Shown one piece after another: positions 33,118 through 41,228 of a stretch of DNA of 41,228 nucleotides. The stretch is from JBIOJM01 sp044450785 (lineage in GTDB: Bacteria; Planctomycetota; Planctomycetia; Isosphaerales; Isosphaeraceae). The position numbers and the translations under genes are program-made. The notes under the pieces are model-generated. The model ran no database searches, had not been told where the DNA came from, and saw only the letters and a program-made list of their open reading frames with translations. The stretch is taken from positions 1 through 41,228 of the forward strand of contig JBIOJM010000049.1 of the NCBI GenBank assembly GCA_044450785.1, given 5' to 3'. Each line of letters opens with the position of its first letter. Within the stretch, counting starts at the first letter, position 1.

Positions 33118-34469
33118 CAGGTCCCCATCTCCCAGCTCTCGAGGTATTTCTTCTGTTCGGCGGTCAGGGTGTCGATCGAGATACCCATGGTCTGGAGCTT
33201 GAGCGAGGCGACGAACTCGTCGACTTCCTTGGGCACCTGGTAGACCTTGTGCTCGAGCTTGCCCTTGTTTTTGACCGACCACTCGGTGGCGAGGGCTTGG
33301 GCGGCGAAGCTCATATCCATGACGCTGGCCGGATGGCCGTGAGCGGCGGCCAGGTTGATCAGCCGGCCCTCGCCCAGGACATAGAGACGGTGGCCGTTCT
33401 TGAGCACGTACTCGTCGACGAACTCACGGACCTTGTTGTTGGTCGTCACGGCGAGCCTGGCCAGATCGTCGAGGGCCAGCTCGACGTTGAAATGGCCCGA
33501 GTTGCAGATCATGGCCCCGTCTTTCATCACGGCGAAGTGCTCGGAGCGGATCACGTGGATGTTGCCGCTGACGGTGATGAAAATGTCGCCCAAGGTGGCC
33601 GCCTCGGCGATCGGCTTGACCTGGAAGCCGTCCATGGCGGCCTCGAGGGCGCGGATCGGGTTGATCTCGGTGACGATGACATGCGAGCCCATGCCGCGAG
33701 CCCGCAACGCCACTCCCTTGCCGCACCACCCGTAGCCGCAGACCACCACCTGGCGGCCCGCCAGGAGCGTGTCCGTCGCCCGGATCACACCGTCGATCGT
33801 GCTCTGGCCGGTGCCGTACCGATTGTCGAAGAAATGCTTGGTCTGCGCGTCGTTGACCGCCATGACCGGGAGCTTCAACACGCCGTCCTTTTCCATGGCC
33901 CGCAGCCGGATGACGCCGGTGGTCGTCTCTTCCATGCTGGCGACCACGTTGGCGACCAGCTCCTTGCGCTTCTGGGGACTCAAGGTCGCGGCCCATTTGC
34001 GGACCTCGGTGTGGACGTCATCGAGGCGATCCAGCGCGATGAAGATCATCGCGCTCACCAGGTCGGCGCCGTCGTCCATGGTGACGTGGGGCGCGTGCTG
34101 TAAGGCCGCGGTGATGTGCCGGTAATAGCTGTGCTCGTCCTCCCCCTTGATCGCATAGACCGGAATGCCGTCATCTTTCAGAAGGCTGGCCGCGACGTCG
34201 TCCTGGGTCGACAGTGGGTTTGATGCGCACAGCAAGAGGTCGGCGCCGCCGGCCTTGAGCGTCTTGGCCAAATTGGCGGTCTCGGACGTGATGTGCAAGC
34301 ACGCCGACATCCGCATGCCGGCCAGCGGTTTTTCCTTGGCGAATCGCTGGCGGATCGCCCGCAGGACCGGCATGTCGCGCTCGGCCCACTCGACCCGTTT
34401 CCGGCCGCCTTCAGCCAGTGAAAGGTCCTTGACGTCGCCCAGAGCGGGTGCAGCAGCCACGGTTGCCAA
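33117..34469 (-). CDS. ahcY: S-adenosylhomocysteinase
   Basis: 450 residues. It hydrolyses S-adenosyl-L-homocysteine to adenosine and homocysteine in the methyl cycle. The start is TTG at 34469, with AAGGAG 8 nt upstream. Conserved parts are SACLHITSETANLAKTL (His59), CASNPLSTQDDVAASL, the catalytic-domain string KLPVMAVNDAQTKHFFDNRY followed by GTGQS, the NAD-binding loop VVVCGYGWCGKGVALRARGMG-type Rossmann motif (241 onward), and HFNVELAL. The C-terminus lacks the KPxRY-like tail of the canonical enzyme, ending in LESWEMGT. The short form without the ~40-residue insertion fits the archaeal/Thermotoga-like subtype. It is translationally coupled to the DUF1015 gene by a one-base overlap. No SAH riboswitch motif was found upstream. 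Confidence 0.94.
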
Positions 34470-34610
34470 TGCAAGTTCTCCTTCTCAAGATATTGTAAAC
34501 ACAAGAAACCGGGGACGGAGCCGTCATTCGATCGGTCGAGGCGGCCCCGGCCCCATTCTTGACCATAGAACAAACACGCCCGCGCCGGGCGGGCGGCATC
34601 CTCGGCCCGA

Positions 34611-34949
34611 TCAGATTCGATCCACTCGAGCGCCGTTGGGCATGAGCAGACGAAGCGTCTTGCGACGCTCCCAGTCCATCCAATCCAGCGGTCCAGGCTC
34701 GGGCTCTGGTGGTGGGACCGCATGCAACAGGCCCGAGAGCACCAGCCCGTGGGCACGTGCCTGCGTCGGTACCACGGCGGCGCAACGGGCCACCCGTGCC
34801 TCGAACTGCGCCCAGTCGGATTCCGACATCGCGACCCGCAGCACCCTGCTGACCCATTCCTCGGGCAAGAGGGGATGCAGGGGACGTAACCCGCGCTCCT
34901 GAAGAGGACTCCGCCGCCGGCCCAGCCGATCGCGTTCCATGCCTTCCAC
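34611..34949 (-). CDS. Small hypothetical protein upstream of ahcY
   Basis: 112 residues from the GTG at 34949; the ATG at 34940 is an equally good start. The coding-like part is LRPLHPLLPEEWVSRVLRVA followed by SESDWAQFEARVARCAAVVP and PEPGPLDWMDWERRKTLRLL. It is amphipathic and mostly helical, with four Trp, no signal peptide, no membrane helix and no known domain. It is on the same strand as ahcY, with 141 bp between, so they could be co-transcribed. Codon composition looks coding but weak; I would not call a function. Confidence 0.4.
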   Translation of the reverse strand: MEGMERDRLGRRRSPLQERGLRPLHPLLPEEWVSRVLRVAMSESDWAQFEARVARCAAVVPTQARAHGLVLSGLLHAVPPPEPEPGPLDWMDWERRKTLRLLMPNGARVDRI

Positions 34950-35202
34950 CCGTTCGTGCCCGTGATGTCAATACCCGATCTCAAACCACGATTGAGACAC
35001 ACCCTAGCACACACGTACGCGTGTATCAAGAGGAGTTCTCCGTGATTCCGCGCAGGGGCGGATGGGCCGCCGTCTTTTCCGGCAGCACGTCGAGCAGAGG
35101 TTTTGACCTCCTGCCATGGGGACCGGTAAGATCGATGTCGTTGCCATGGTTGCGAATGGTCAGTGACACAAGGATCAACGAAACGAGGGAGGGACGCTCG
35201 CC
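34950..35202. other. Divergent promoter region before the EfpL gene
   Basis: 253 bp between a minus-strand hypothetical gene and the plus-strand EfpL gene. It contains ACACG-tacg-CGTGT (35011-35024), a small perfect inverted repeat. GGAGGG before the GTG at 35203 is the Shine-Dalgarno. No clear -35/-10 pair stands out. Confidence 0.35.
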
Positions 35203-35775
35203 GTGGTTCCCGCCAAGGACTTCAAGCGTAGGATGGTCGTCGAGATCGACGGCGCGCCGCACATGATCGAGCAAATCCAGGTTCAAACCCCTTCGGCCCG
35301 CGGCGCGGCCACGCTCTACAAAATCAAGGCCCGCAACCTCAAGACCAACACCAGGACCGAGAAGTCGTACCGCGGGACCGACGCGCTCAACGAATCGAGC
35401 TTCGAGCGCCGGCCGGTCCAGTATCTTTACCGCGATGCCGACGCGCTCCACTTCATGGACTCGGCGTCGTTCAACCAGTTTTCGATGTCGCACGAGGAGC
35501 TGAGCGACCAGGCGCCGTTCATGACCGAGAACATGGAAGGGGTCGAAGCGCTCGTGGTCGACGACGAGGTGATCGCGATCGAGCTGCCCGACACCGTCGA
35601 GCTGCCGATCGTCGAGACGGCGCCCGGCGTCCGCGGCAACTCGGCGACCGGCCGCACCAAGCCCGCCACGCTCTCGACCGGGTTTGTGGTCCAGGTCCCG
35701 GAGCACCTCGACCAGGGTGCGACCGTCCGGGTGGACACGCGGACGGGCGAGTACCTTGGCCGGGCGACTTCTTAG
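35203..35775 (+). CDS. yeiP: Elongation factor P-like protein EfpL/YeiP
   Basis: 190 residues starting at GTG 35203 (GGAGGG 9 nt upstream). It has the three-domain EF-P layout: a KOW-like N-terminal barrel (VVPAKDFKRRMVVEIDGAP), an OB fold (RNLKTNTRTEKSYRG, YLYRDADALHFMD) and a C-terminal OB fold ending LPDTVELPIVETAPGVRG, KPATLSTGFVVQVPEHL, GEYLGRA. The tip loop is QTPSARGAATLYK. It lacks the modifiable lysine of E. coli EF-P (PGKG) and carries Arg33 in the PSARG form that marks YeiP/EfpL. The final GEYLGRA also matches YeiP. EF-P relatives rescue ribosomes stalled on proline-rich motifs; EfpL does so without lysine modification. The stop codon is inside the first unit of a 7-bp repeat. Confidence 0.9.
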   Translation: MVPAKDFKRRMVVEIDGAPHMIEQIQVQTPSARGAATLYKIKARNLKTNTRTEKSYRGTDALNESSFERRPVQYLYRDADALHFMDSASFNQFSMSHEELSDQAPFMTENMEGVEALVVDDEVIAIELPDTVELPIVETAPGVRGNSATGRTKPATLSTGFVVQVPEHLDQGATVRVDTRTGEYLGRATS

Positions 35776-35945
35776 TCCTTGGTCCTTAGTCCTTAGTCCT
35801 TGGTCCTTAGTCCTTAGTCCTTGGTCCTTGGTCCTTGGTCCTTGGTCCTTGGTCCTTGGTCCTTGGTCCTTGGTCCTTGGTCCTTGGTCCTTGGTCCTTG
35901 GTCCTTGGTCCTTGGTCCTTGGTCCTTGGTCCTTGGTCCTTAGTC
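35771..35945. repeat. Heptanucleotide tandem repeat, 25 units of CTTGGTC/CTTAGTC
   Basis: 175 bp with a strict 7-bp period. The first seven units alternate between CTTAGTC and CTTGGTC, the middle block is a homogeneous run of CTTGGTC, and the last unit is again CTTAGTC. The yeiP stop codon TAG (35773-35775) lies in the first unit. Every frame reads through the CTTGGTC form. The homogeneous core suggests recent expansion. Confidence 0.97.
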
Positions 35946-36022
35946 CATGACGTCCTCGCGGGCGGAATCGGTCACGTTGAGGACTTGCACCGCCTCGGTC
36001 GCCAACCCGGAGAAGTCGACGC

Positions 36023-37294
36023 ATGGGACACAGCTCACAGGAAGGCGCCGGTGGAGAGCACGGCCGTCGACTCAGCCTGGGGCGTCTCCTGATCCTGGCC
36101 GCGGTCGTCCTCTCCATGACGTTCGCCGGGTTATGGATCTGGGATGGATTGACGAGCAGCGATCCCGTGCGGCTGATCCGCAGCGGAAGCGTCACCGAGC
36201 GACAGAAGGCGGCGAGCGATCTTGGGGGGGCTGATGAGGACACGGATGTCGACCGGGTGATGACCGCTCTCGTTAGCGCCATGGAAGACACGGATGTCGT
36301 TGTGCGGTCAACGGCGGCGCAGGATCTCGCCGGTGTGGCCGCTGAGGTCCTGCGCCGCCCCGCTCGCACGCCTGCCGAGCAGAAATCGGCCGAGCAGAAG
36401 GTGGCCGTCGCGATCCGGACGTTGACCAAGGGTTTGTCTGATCCGGAGCCCACGATTCGCGCGTCGGCCGTCTTTGGGTTCGGCCTGTTAGGGCAGAGCA
36501 GCAAAATGGATCTACCGCCCGAGCTGATCGCCGCCTTGAGTGATGAGTCGAGCTCCGTTCGCCAGGCGACTGCCAAGGCCCTCAAGGCAGTCCAGCTCAC
36601 CCCCGGCGTCGTTCCCGCTCTGATCGAAGCCCTCGGGAGTCGCGATCGGGAGGTTCGATTCCATGCGGCGGAGATTCTGGAACGAGTCGGGCCGGGGGCC
36701 GAGCCGGCCGTCCCGGCCCTGCTCGCGACCATGAAGGAGCCGTTTGACCTCGAGGAGAGCAAGCGGACGCGGGACATCGCCTGGCGTTGGGATCCCGCCT
36801 GTGGCGCGGCGAAGGCGCTGGGGCGGATCTCGGCGAGTCGAGAGGTGATCGCCGGCCTGGCCGCGATGCTCTCGTCCGACGTCGCGGAGCGAATTAGCTC
36901 TGCCGCCGAGGGGCTGGGCAACGTTGGGCCGGGGGCCGTCGCTGCCGTGCCTCCCTTGATCGCGGCGTACGACAAAGCGCTGAACTCCGTGCAGCATCGA
37001 ATCGGTCAGTCTGCGATAGCCGCCGCTCTTGGCCGGATCGCACCCAAGTCGGGGTCGGCCCCGGGCGCCGTCGCGATCCTGATTCAGGCGCTCGACTCGA
37101 AGGATTGGACCGTCCGCGTGGGAGCCGCCCAAGCGCTGGGGCAGTTTGGTGTCGATGCCGCCCCGGCCATGCCCCGGCTCGGCGCCCTCAGACAAGACTC
37201 CGTGAACTACGTCCGCGATGCCGCCACCGCCGCTCTCGCAACGATCGAAGCGGCATCCGGAACCAACGATCCCCACGCAAAGAACGATCGCTAA
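36023..37294 (+). CDS. Membrane-anchored HEAT-repeat protein
   Basis: 423 residues from ATG 36023 (GGAGA 11 nt upstream). A single N-terminal transmembrane helix (about 20-40, LLILAAVVLSMTFAGLWIW) preceded by Arg-rich residues places the rest outside the cytoplasmic membrane. The remainder is a solenoid of about eight HEAT/PBS-lyase-type units, recognisable by VRxxAAxALGxxG strings: DVVVRSTAAQDLAGV, TIRASAVFGFGLLG, SVRQATAKALKAV, EVRFHAAEILERVGP, ISSAAEGLGNVGPGAV and TVRVGAAQALGQFGVDA. HEAT solenoids bind proteins; no catalytic motif is seen. It starts 78 bp after the heptamer repeat. Its stop codon TAA is in the first degenerate unit of a 37-bp tandem repeat. Confidence 0.8.
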   Translation: MGHSSQEGAGGEHGRRLSLGRLLILAAVVLSMTFAGLWIWDGLTSSDPVRLIRSGSVTERQKAASDLGGADEDTDVDRVMTALVSAMEDTDVVVRSTAAQDLAGVAAEVLRRPARTPAEQKSAEQKVAVAIRTLTKGLSDPEPTIRASAVFGFGLLGQSSKMDLPPELIAALSDESSSVRQATAKALKAVQLTPGVVPALIEALGSRDREVRFHAAEILERVGPGAEPAVPALLATMKEPFDLEESKRTRDIAWRWDPACGAAKALGRISASREVIAGLAAMLSSDVAERISSAAEGLGNVGPGAVAAVPPLIAAYDKALNSVQHRIGQSAIAAALGRIAPKSGSAPGAVAILIQALDSKDWTVRVGAAQALGQFGVDAAPAMPRLGALRQDSVNYVRDAATAALATIEAASGTNDPHAKNDR

Positions 37295-37530
37295 CCGCCG
37301 GTTTACGTTTCCGTGAGCGGCACGGCGCTAGCCGCCGGTGATTCCCTCTGTCAGCGGCACGGCGCTAGCCGCCGGTGATTCCCTCTGTCAGCGGCACGGC
37401 GCTAGCCGCCGGTGATTCCCTCTGTCAGCGGCACGGCGCTAGCCGCCGGTGATTCCTCTGTCAGCGACACGACCCTAGCCGCTGGTTTACGTTTCCGTGA
37501 GCGGCACGGCGCTAGCCGCCGGTGATTCCG
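37289..37530. repeat. 37-bp tandem repeat, about 6.5 units
   Basis: Units start at 37316, 37353, 37390, 37427, 37463 and 37500 (period 37; one unit is 36 bp), with a partial unit at 37289-37315. The core is AGCGGCACGGCGCTAGCCGC, followed by CGG and one of two tails: GTGATTCCCTCTGTC or GTTTACGTTTCCGTG. The tail variants are interleaved, so the array grew from at least two unit types. The centre GGCGCTAGCC is near-palindromic. Confidence 0.95.
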
Positions 37531-37549
37531 TGGATCGTCGATCGCCAAA

Positions 37550-37576
37550 CACCGGTGGCTAGCGCCATTCCGCTCA
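37550..37576. repeat. Single inverted copy of the 37-bp repeat core
   Basis: CACCGGTGGCTAGCGCCATT followed by CCGCTCA matches the reverse complement of the array core with a few changes. It lies 20 bp after the array end, so the transcript could pair with an array unit. The remaining 216 bp to the MMPL stop (37577-37792) show no gene or repeat. Confidence 0.75.
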
Positions 37577-37792
37577 GAATTCAGGCCGCCTCCGATTCCG
37601 CTAACCGGGAAAGGGGCAGGAGCCGATTTACGGAGAACGGCTCCCGACCCCGTTTTCGCTTGGCCCCGTCGCGCTTGAACGCTGGCAGCACCAAAGCGTT
37701 CTGCCCGAGTCGGCGCGGACTCGATTCGCGAACTGTTACCCAGGTTTGAACCAGGTCTAACCGAGACCGTTTGGGAGTCGCGAGATCTGGGT

Positions 37793-40645
37793 TCAATCCG
37801 GCACGACCACGTACTCCCGCCGGCCCTTGCGGATGACGACGCGGGGCGAGAGGACCTCGCGGGTCCTCCGGAGCAGCCAGTGGCCGCAGGGGACCAGGAG
37901 CGGCCGGACAAGGACGGCGTCGATCAGGATGCCGACCACCAGGGCGAAGCCGAGCTGTCGCAGCGAGCCGAGCGGGCTGAACAAGAACGACGCGAAGCTG
38001 CTCGCCGTGATCAGCGCGGCCGAGCTGATCAGGCCGCCCGTTTGGCCGATCGCCCGAATGATTCCGTCCCGCAGCCCACGCTTTTGAGACTCCTCGTTCA
38101 GCCGGGCCATCAGGAAGACGTTGTAATCAACCCCCACGGCGATCAGCAGCACGAAGAGGAAATACGGGACCTTCCAGTCGAGCCCCTCCGCGCCCAGCAG
38201 CGTGACGAACACCAGATGCGTCGCCCCCAGGGCGAAGGCGTACGTCAAGACCATGGTCACCACCAGGTTGAAGCAGGCCAGCGGATCACGCAGTGCCAGC
38301 AGCAAGACCAGGAACACACCGATCGGCACGATGAACCAGCTCTGAACCTGATCGGCGTGAGTGAGCGCGCGGATGTCGGCCGATTCGGCGTTCGCGCCGG
38401 CGATCTTGGCGGTGACATGGATCCCTTGGTACTCACCGAGATAATCATTGAGACGGCGGCGGAGGGTCAAGACCTGGTCCATTGCGGCGTGCGAGAAGAT
38501 GCGGTTGGCCTGGGTCAAGTCGATGCGGGCGCGGTGTCCGTCGGGTGTAATGTAGGCGGCGAAGCTTCGCAGCAGCTCGGGATTGTCGTGCACGGTCTGG
38601 TCGTTGATCAGCAGGCGATCCAAGGCGCGGCGGCCGACCGGATCGTTGAGGATGGCGGTCACTTCGCGGTTTGCCCGCAAGGCTCCATCGGTGATCTGGG
38701 AAGCGCCGTCGGCGGCGCGAGTCAGCTCGCGCAGCAATACCTCCTGTGGTTTCTCGACAGCCTGTTTGGCGGCCGGGCCGCCGGCTGGCTCGGCCCTGGC
38801 CACCTTGGCGGGCGGCTGGGCCGTCTTGCTCCCTTCGCCGGCGCCCCTGGCGGCCGGCGCGGATGTTTTGCCGGCATCTCCCAGGGCCTCGAAAGCATGA
38901 CTGAGCGCGGGCAGGTTCCAGGTCGCCGGTATCCCCGGGCTCCACTGGAGCACGGCCGAGGCCTGCTTGAGGCCCGACGCCAACGTCTCGCGGTGATGAG
39001 CGCGAGTCACGGCGTCGTCGGACTTGGTCTGCGAAGCGGGCACGGGCTTTCCCGTGAGCGCCAGGCCGGTCGTCTCCTCGAGCCAGATCGCAGCGCGCAG
39101 CTTGGCCGCCCCTTCGGTAAGCCCTTTCTGGAGCTGCCCGGCACCATCAGCGAGCTGGTGGAACCCGGCGTTGACCTCGCCCAGGCGGGACGCAATCCGG
39201 GCACGGTCGAGCCGCTCGGGGCTGCCCAGCGGCTGAGTCGCGGACCGCACCTCGGTGAGCCGGCGCTGGTGCGACAACAGCCGGCTGACGTCATCGATCA
39301 GCGCCAGGCCTTCCGATCCCCGAAAGTCGGTGTCCGACTCCAGGACCACGGTCAAGGGGGCCAGCATCCCCGGATCGAACTTCGAGGCGACCAGCCGGAA
39401 ATCCCGGGCCGAGGTGGCGCTCGCGGGCAGCTCGGTCATCAGGTCCTGGATGAAGTGGGTCCTCACTCCCAGGATCGACAGGGGAACCATGGCCAGGATG
39501 GTGAACACCCAGCTTCGCAACGGACGGGCCATCACGGCCCGCCCCAGACGATCCCAAAACTCCCTCGACCCGCCGGCCAGGCCCTCGAACGCGAGGGGGT
39601 GGATCCGGGCCAGCAGGACCAGGAGCGCCGGCGTCAGAGTCAGCGTGGCCGCCAGGGCCAGCGACAAGCCCATGGCGACGCTCGGCCCGGTGCTGGAAAA
39701 CAGCTTGAACCGGGTCGTCCCCATCAGCAGCAGGCCGACGATGATCGTGCCGGCGCTCGTGACCAGCGCCGTGAACGAGCGAGCCAGAGTCACCCGCATC
39801 GAACCAGCCGGATTGTTCGGATTGAGGTGCTCCGCGAACCTCCACGATAAAAACAGACAGAAATCCGTGCCCGTGCCGAACAGGATCGCGATCATGAAGA
39901 GCTCGACCAGGGACGAGATTTCCCAACCGGCCAGGATCATCCAGCCAAGGACCCCCCGCGAAATGATCAGGCTGACCCCGATCGTCGTCAGGGGCACCAG
40001 CGCCAGCCAGAACGAACGATAGACGGCCAGCAGCACAACCATGAGCAGGGCGACCGTCGCGATGGCGGCGCGGTCGAGCGAGGTTTGGACGTTGGCCATG
40101 TAGTCGCGGCCGATCACCGCGTCGCCCGTCCAGCGGACGTCGAGTCCGGCGGGAACCGCCAGGTCGGCGGAGCTGGCCTGGCGCTCCATCCAGGCGACCG
40201 CATCCTGCGACGCCGGCGCGACGAACGGCGTGGACAGCGCGACGGCCACCAACAAGACCGTGCCATCGGGGCTGACCAGGCGCTGGGCGACCTCGGGCTC
40301 CGACGCCGGCCCCAAGACGCGGACCATTTCCTTGGGCCGGCCGGCCGCCTCGAATCGCCTGGAAAGCCGCAGCGCGAGCTGCCGGTCGGCCTCGGTCAGC
40401 CCGCCTGCCCGGTACAGGACCGCCACCGCCATCGACTCGTAAGCCTGATCGGGCCACGACTGATTGACCAGCTCCTCCGCGCGCCGGCTCTCGGCGTCCG
40501 AGGCCAGCATCTTCGCCTGCCCTTCGGCCGCCAGCTTCGTCAAATTGGGCGAGAGGCAGCCAACAGCCGCGGCCACGGCCAACCAGATCACCACGACCCA
40601 GCCCGGCTTGCGACTCACGAACGTCCGCATTGCGTCCAGCCACAT
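37793..40645 (-). CDS. MMPL/RND-family membrane transporter
   Basis: 950 residues from ATG 40645, with AGGAG 10 nt upstream. The topology is the two-fold RND pattern: helix 1 (VVVIWLAVAAAVGCLSPNL), a large periplasmic domain (about 35-180), five helices (about 190-350) with GTGTDFCLFLSWRFAEHL as the MMPL core motif, another N-terminal-type helix (about 375), a second periplasmic domain (about 400-745), then five helices with VGVDYNVFLMARLNEES, the matching motif of the second half. The Asp/Tyr pairs in GTGTDF and GVDYN are the proton-relay residues of MmpL proteins. The second periplasmic domain has an Ala/Pro-rich low-complexity loop (about 585-625). MMPL proteins export lipids, hopanoids or small amphiphiles. 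No membrane-fusion or outer-membrane partner gene is adjacent. The substrate is unknown. Confidence 0.92.
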   Translation of the reverse strand: MWLDAMRTFVSRKPGWVVVIWLAVAAAVGCLSPNLTKLAAEGQAKMLASDAESRRAEELVNQSWPDQAYESMAVAVLYRAGGLTEADRQLALRLSRRFEAAGRPKEMVRVLGPASEPEVAQRLVSPDGTVLLVAVALSTPFVAPASQDAVAWMERQASSADLAVPAGLDVRWTGDAVIGRDYMANVQTSLDRAAIATVALLMVVLLAVYRSFWLALVPLTTIGVSLIISRGVLGWMILAGWEISSLVELFMIAILFGTGTDFCLFLSWRFAEHLNPNNPAGSMRVTLARSFTALVTSAGTIIVGLLLMGTTRFKLFSSTGPSVAMGLSLALAATLTLTPALLVLLARIHPLAFEGLAGGSREFWDRLGRAVMARPLRSWVFTILAMVPLSILGVRTHFIQDLMTELPASATSARDFRLVASKFDPGMLAPLTVVLESDTDFRGSEGLALIDDVSRLLSHQRRLTEVRSATQPLGSPERLDRARIASRLGEVNAGFHQLADGAGQLQKGLTEGAAKLRAAIWLEETTGLALTGKPVPASQTKSDDAVTRAHHRETLASGLKQASAVLQWSPGIPATWNLPALSHAFEALGDAGKTSAPAARGAGEGSKTAQPPAKVARAEPAGGPAAKQAVEKPQEVLLRELTRAADGASQITDGALRANREVTAILNDPVGRRALDRLLINDQTVHDNPELLRSFAAYITPDGHRARIDLTQANRIFSHAAMDQVLTLRRRLNDYLGEYQGIHVTAKIAGANAESADIRALTHADQVQSWFIVPIGVFLVLLLALRDPLACFNLVVTMVLTYAFALGATHLVFVTLLGAEGLDWKVPYFLFVLLIAVGVDYNVFLMARLNEESQKRGLRDGIIRAIGQTGGLISSAALITASSFASFLFSPLGSLRQLGFALVVGILIDAVLVRPLLVPCGHWLLRRTREVLSPRVVIRKGRREYVVVPD

Positions 40646-40950
40646 CTCAGCGTGACTCCTGGGACAATCGATGACTCCAAGGGATATTCAATCTGGGGAA
40701 TATGGGCAATGTAATCCGTCTATTCGAGCATAACTTACTATAGGGCATTCTGATCCCAGATCAAGAACAATATGTCAGCCGCCGATCGCACACAAGAGCA
40801 CGAATCGGGTTCGCTTGAAGACAGATTTATGCACATTAGTGAAGTCGGGTGCTGGGAATGAGCGCGAAAAAGGGAGAGTTCTCGCTGAAGACCACCAGCA
40901 AACCCGGCACTCGCCGGTCCAAGTCCGCTACGAGAGTCGTCCGACATACG
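40646..40950. other. Intergenic stretch upstream of the MMPL gene
   Basis: 305 bp, AT-richer near 40680-40760, where the MMPL promoter should lie. No clear -35/-10 pair or gene was found. Confidence 0.4.
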
Positions 40951-41100
40951 AACCCGAAGCGTGAGCGAGGGCGCTGGCGTCGCGCCGCAAGAGACTTGCG
41001 GCATCCCTCGCTGACGCTTCGGGTTACCCGAAGCGTGAGCGAGGGCGCTGGCGTCGCGCCGCAAGAGACTTGCGGCATCCCTCGCTGACGCTTCGGGTTA
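40951..41100. repeat. Two tandem copies of a 74-bp nested inverted repeat
   Basis: The unit starts with CCCGAAGCGTGAGCGAGGG and ends with CCCTCGCTGACGCTTCGGG, a 21-bp outer stem with one mismatch when the flanking AA/TT is included. Inside is a perfect 8-bp stem GCCGCAAG-aga-CTTGCGGC (40984-41002). Copies begin at 40953 and 41027 (period 74) and appear identical. Such palindromes disperse in planctomycete genomes; no transposase is adjacent. Confidence 0.93.
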
Positions 41101-41228
41101 ACGGATCGAGCCGCCTTCGGCGGCGCCCTCACGGCCCGTGAACTGTTTTTCGACGTACTGGGCTCCCGCTGTTGTTGGTGTTTATCGTACTTTACCTTAC
41201 GGCGTCGCGAGTCAGTGGCCCTATATAC
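41101..41228. other. Window end, hairpin only
   Basis: GCCGCC-ttc-GGCGGC (41110-41124) is a perfect 6-bp stem. A T-run (TGTTTTT) occurs about 20 bp later, too far for a standard intrinsic terminator. No gene is visible in the final 128 bp. Confidence 0.35.

Noticed and set aside
34470..34610. SAH riboswitch upstream of ahcY
   Set aside because: The leader contains GCCGAGG and a few GC stems, but not the conserved SAH-riboswitch core and pseudoknot pattern.
35771..35945. CRISPR array
   Set aside because: The 7-bp period has no spacers. The 37-bp array at 37289 also lacks unique spacers, and no cas gene is present.
35026..36975. Minus-strand frame across yeiP, the heptamer array and the HEAT gene
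   Set aside because: Its translation is mostly a mirror of real genes plus a Thr-Lys-Asp-Gln-Gly-Pro-Arg run from the array. There is no start signal or domain.
40738..41132. Small Arg/Pro-rich frames over the 74-bp repeats
   Set aside because: They are products of the repeat sequence (Ser-Leu-Thr-Leu-Arg-Val-type strings) with no conserved protein and no start signal.

Overview
The window looks like a chromosome segment from a planctomycete, most likely the Isosphaeraceae (Singulisphaera/Paludisphaera-like). This is inference from GC-rich coding DNA, a planctomycete-type ECF sigma factor, a giant Ser/Thr kinase-STAND-SUMF1 protein, a surface protein with a variant LEPR-XLL motif (LEQRALMS), HEAT-repeat exported proteins, and many short palindromic or tandem intergenic repeats. 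No rRNA, tRNA, CRISPR array, transposase or phage gene was recognised. Most genes are complete housekeeping or accessory genes.

Layout. 16-13602 is mostly minus-strand. It holds an ECF sigma factor; an envelope-polysaccharide pair (WecA/MraY-like phosphoglycosyltransferase and O-antigen-ligase/TPR protein, overlapping); prolyl-tRNA synthetase translationally coupled to a small membrane protein; a DUF6065-JmjC/cupin_8 fusion; a DUF4349 lipoprotein; and a TlpA-like thioredoxin protein. A plus-strand PIN toxin-antitoxin pair (11245-11864) is inserted among them. 14119-20938 is mainly plus-strand: a CARDB surface protein with a Thr-Pro tail, a YhaM-like exoribonuclease 13 bp ahead of RNase R, a minus-strand zinc-ribbon protein, and an exported HEAT protein. 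20904-29084 (minus) carries a GT39-like membrane glycosyltransferase and the 2042-residue kinase-STAND-SUMF1 protein. 29194-31750 (plus) is a structured leader followed by an ArsR-type regulator and a class I-like PHA synthase. 31801-34949 (minus) is a small hypothetical gene, S-adenosylhomocysteinase and a DUF1015 protein, the last two overlapping by one base. 35203-37294 (plus) is an EfpL/YeiP-type elongation factor P paralogue and a membrane-anchored HEAT protein. 37793-40645 (minus) is an MMPL/RND transporter.

The strongest leads are: the kinase-STAND-SUMF1 protein, whose SUMF1 domain has lost both catalytic cysteine positions of genuine formylglycine-generating enzyme and so is probably a binding module; the DUF6065 plus Fe(II)-dioxygenase fusion; the YhaM-RNase R pair; the ArsR-PhaC unit with two inverted repeats of identical 6-5-6 geometry and a hairpin leader; and a recurring pattern in which a gene's stop codon lies inside the first unit of a downstream repeat (yeiP with a 7-bp repeat, the DUF1015 gene with a different 7-bp repeat, and the HEAT gene with a 37-bp repeat).

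Limits: all family calls come from reading motifs by eye without a database search. Start codons were chosen from Shine-Dalgarno spacing and protein conservation. Several genes show no clear Shine-Dalgarno sequence.
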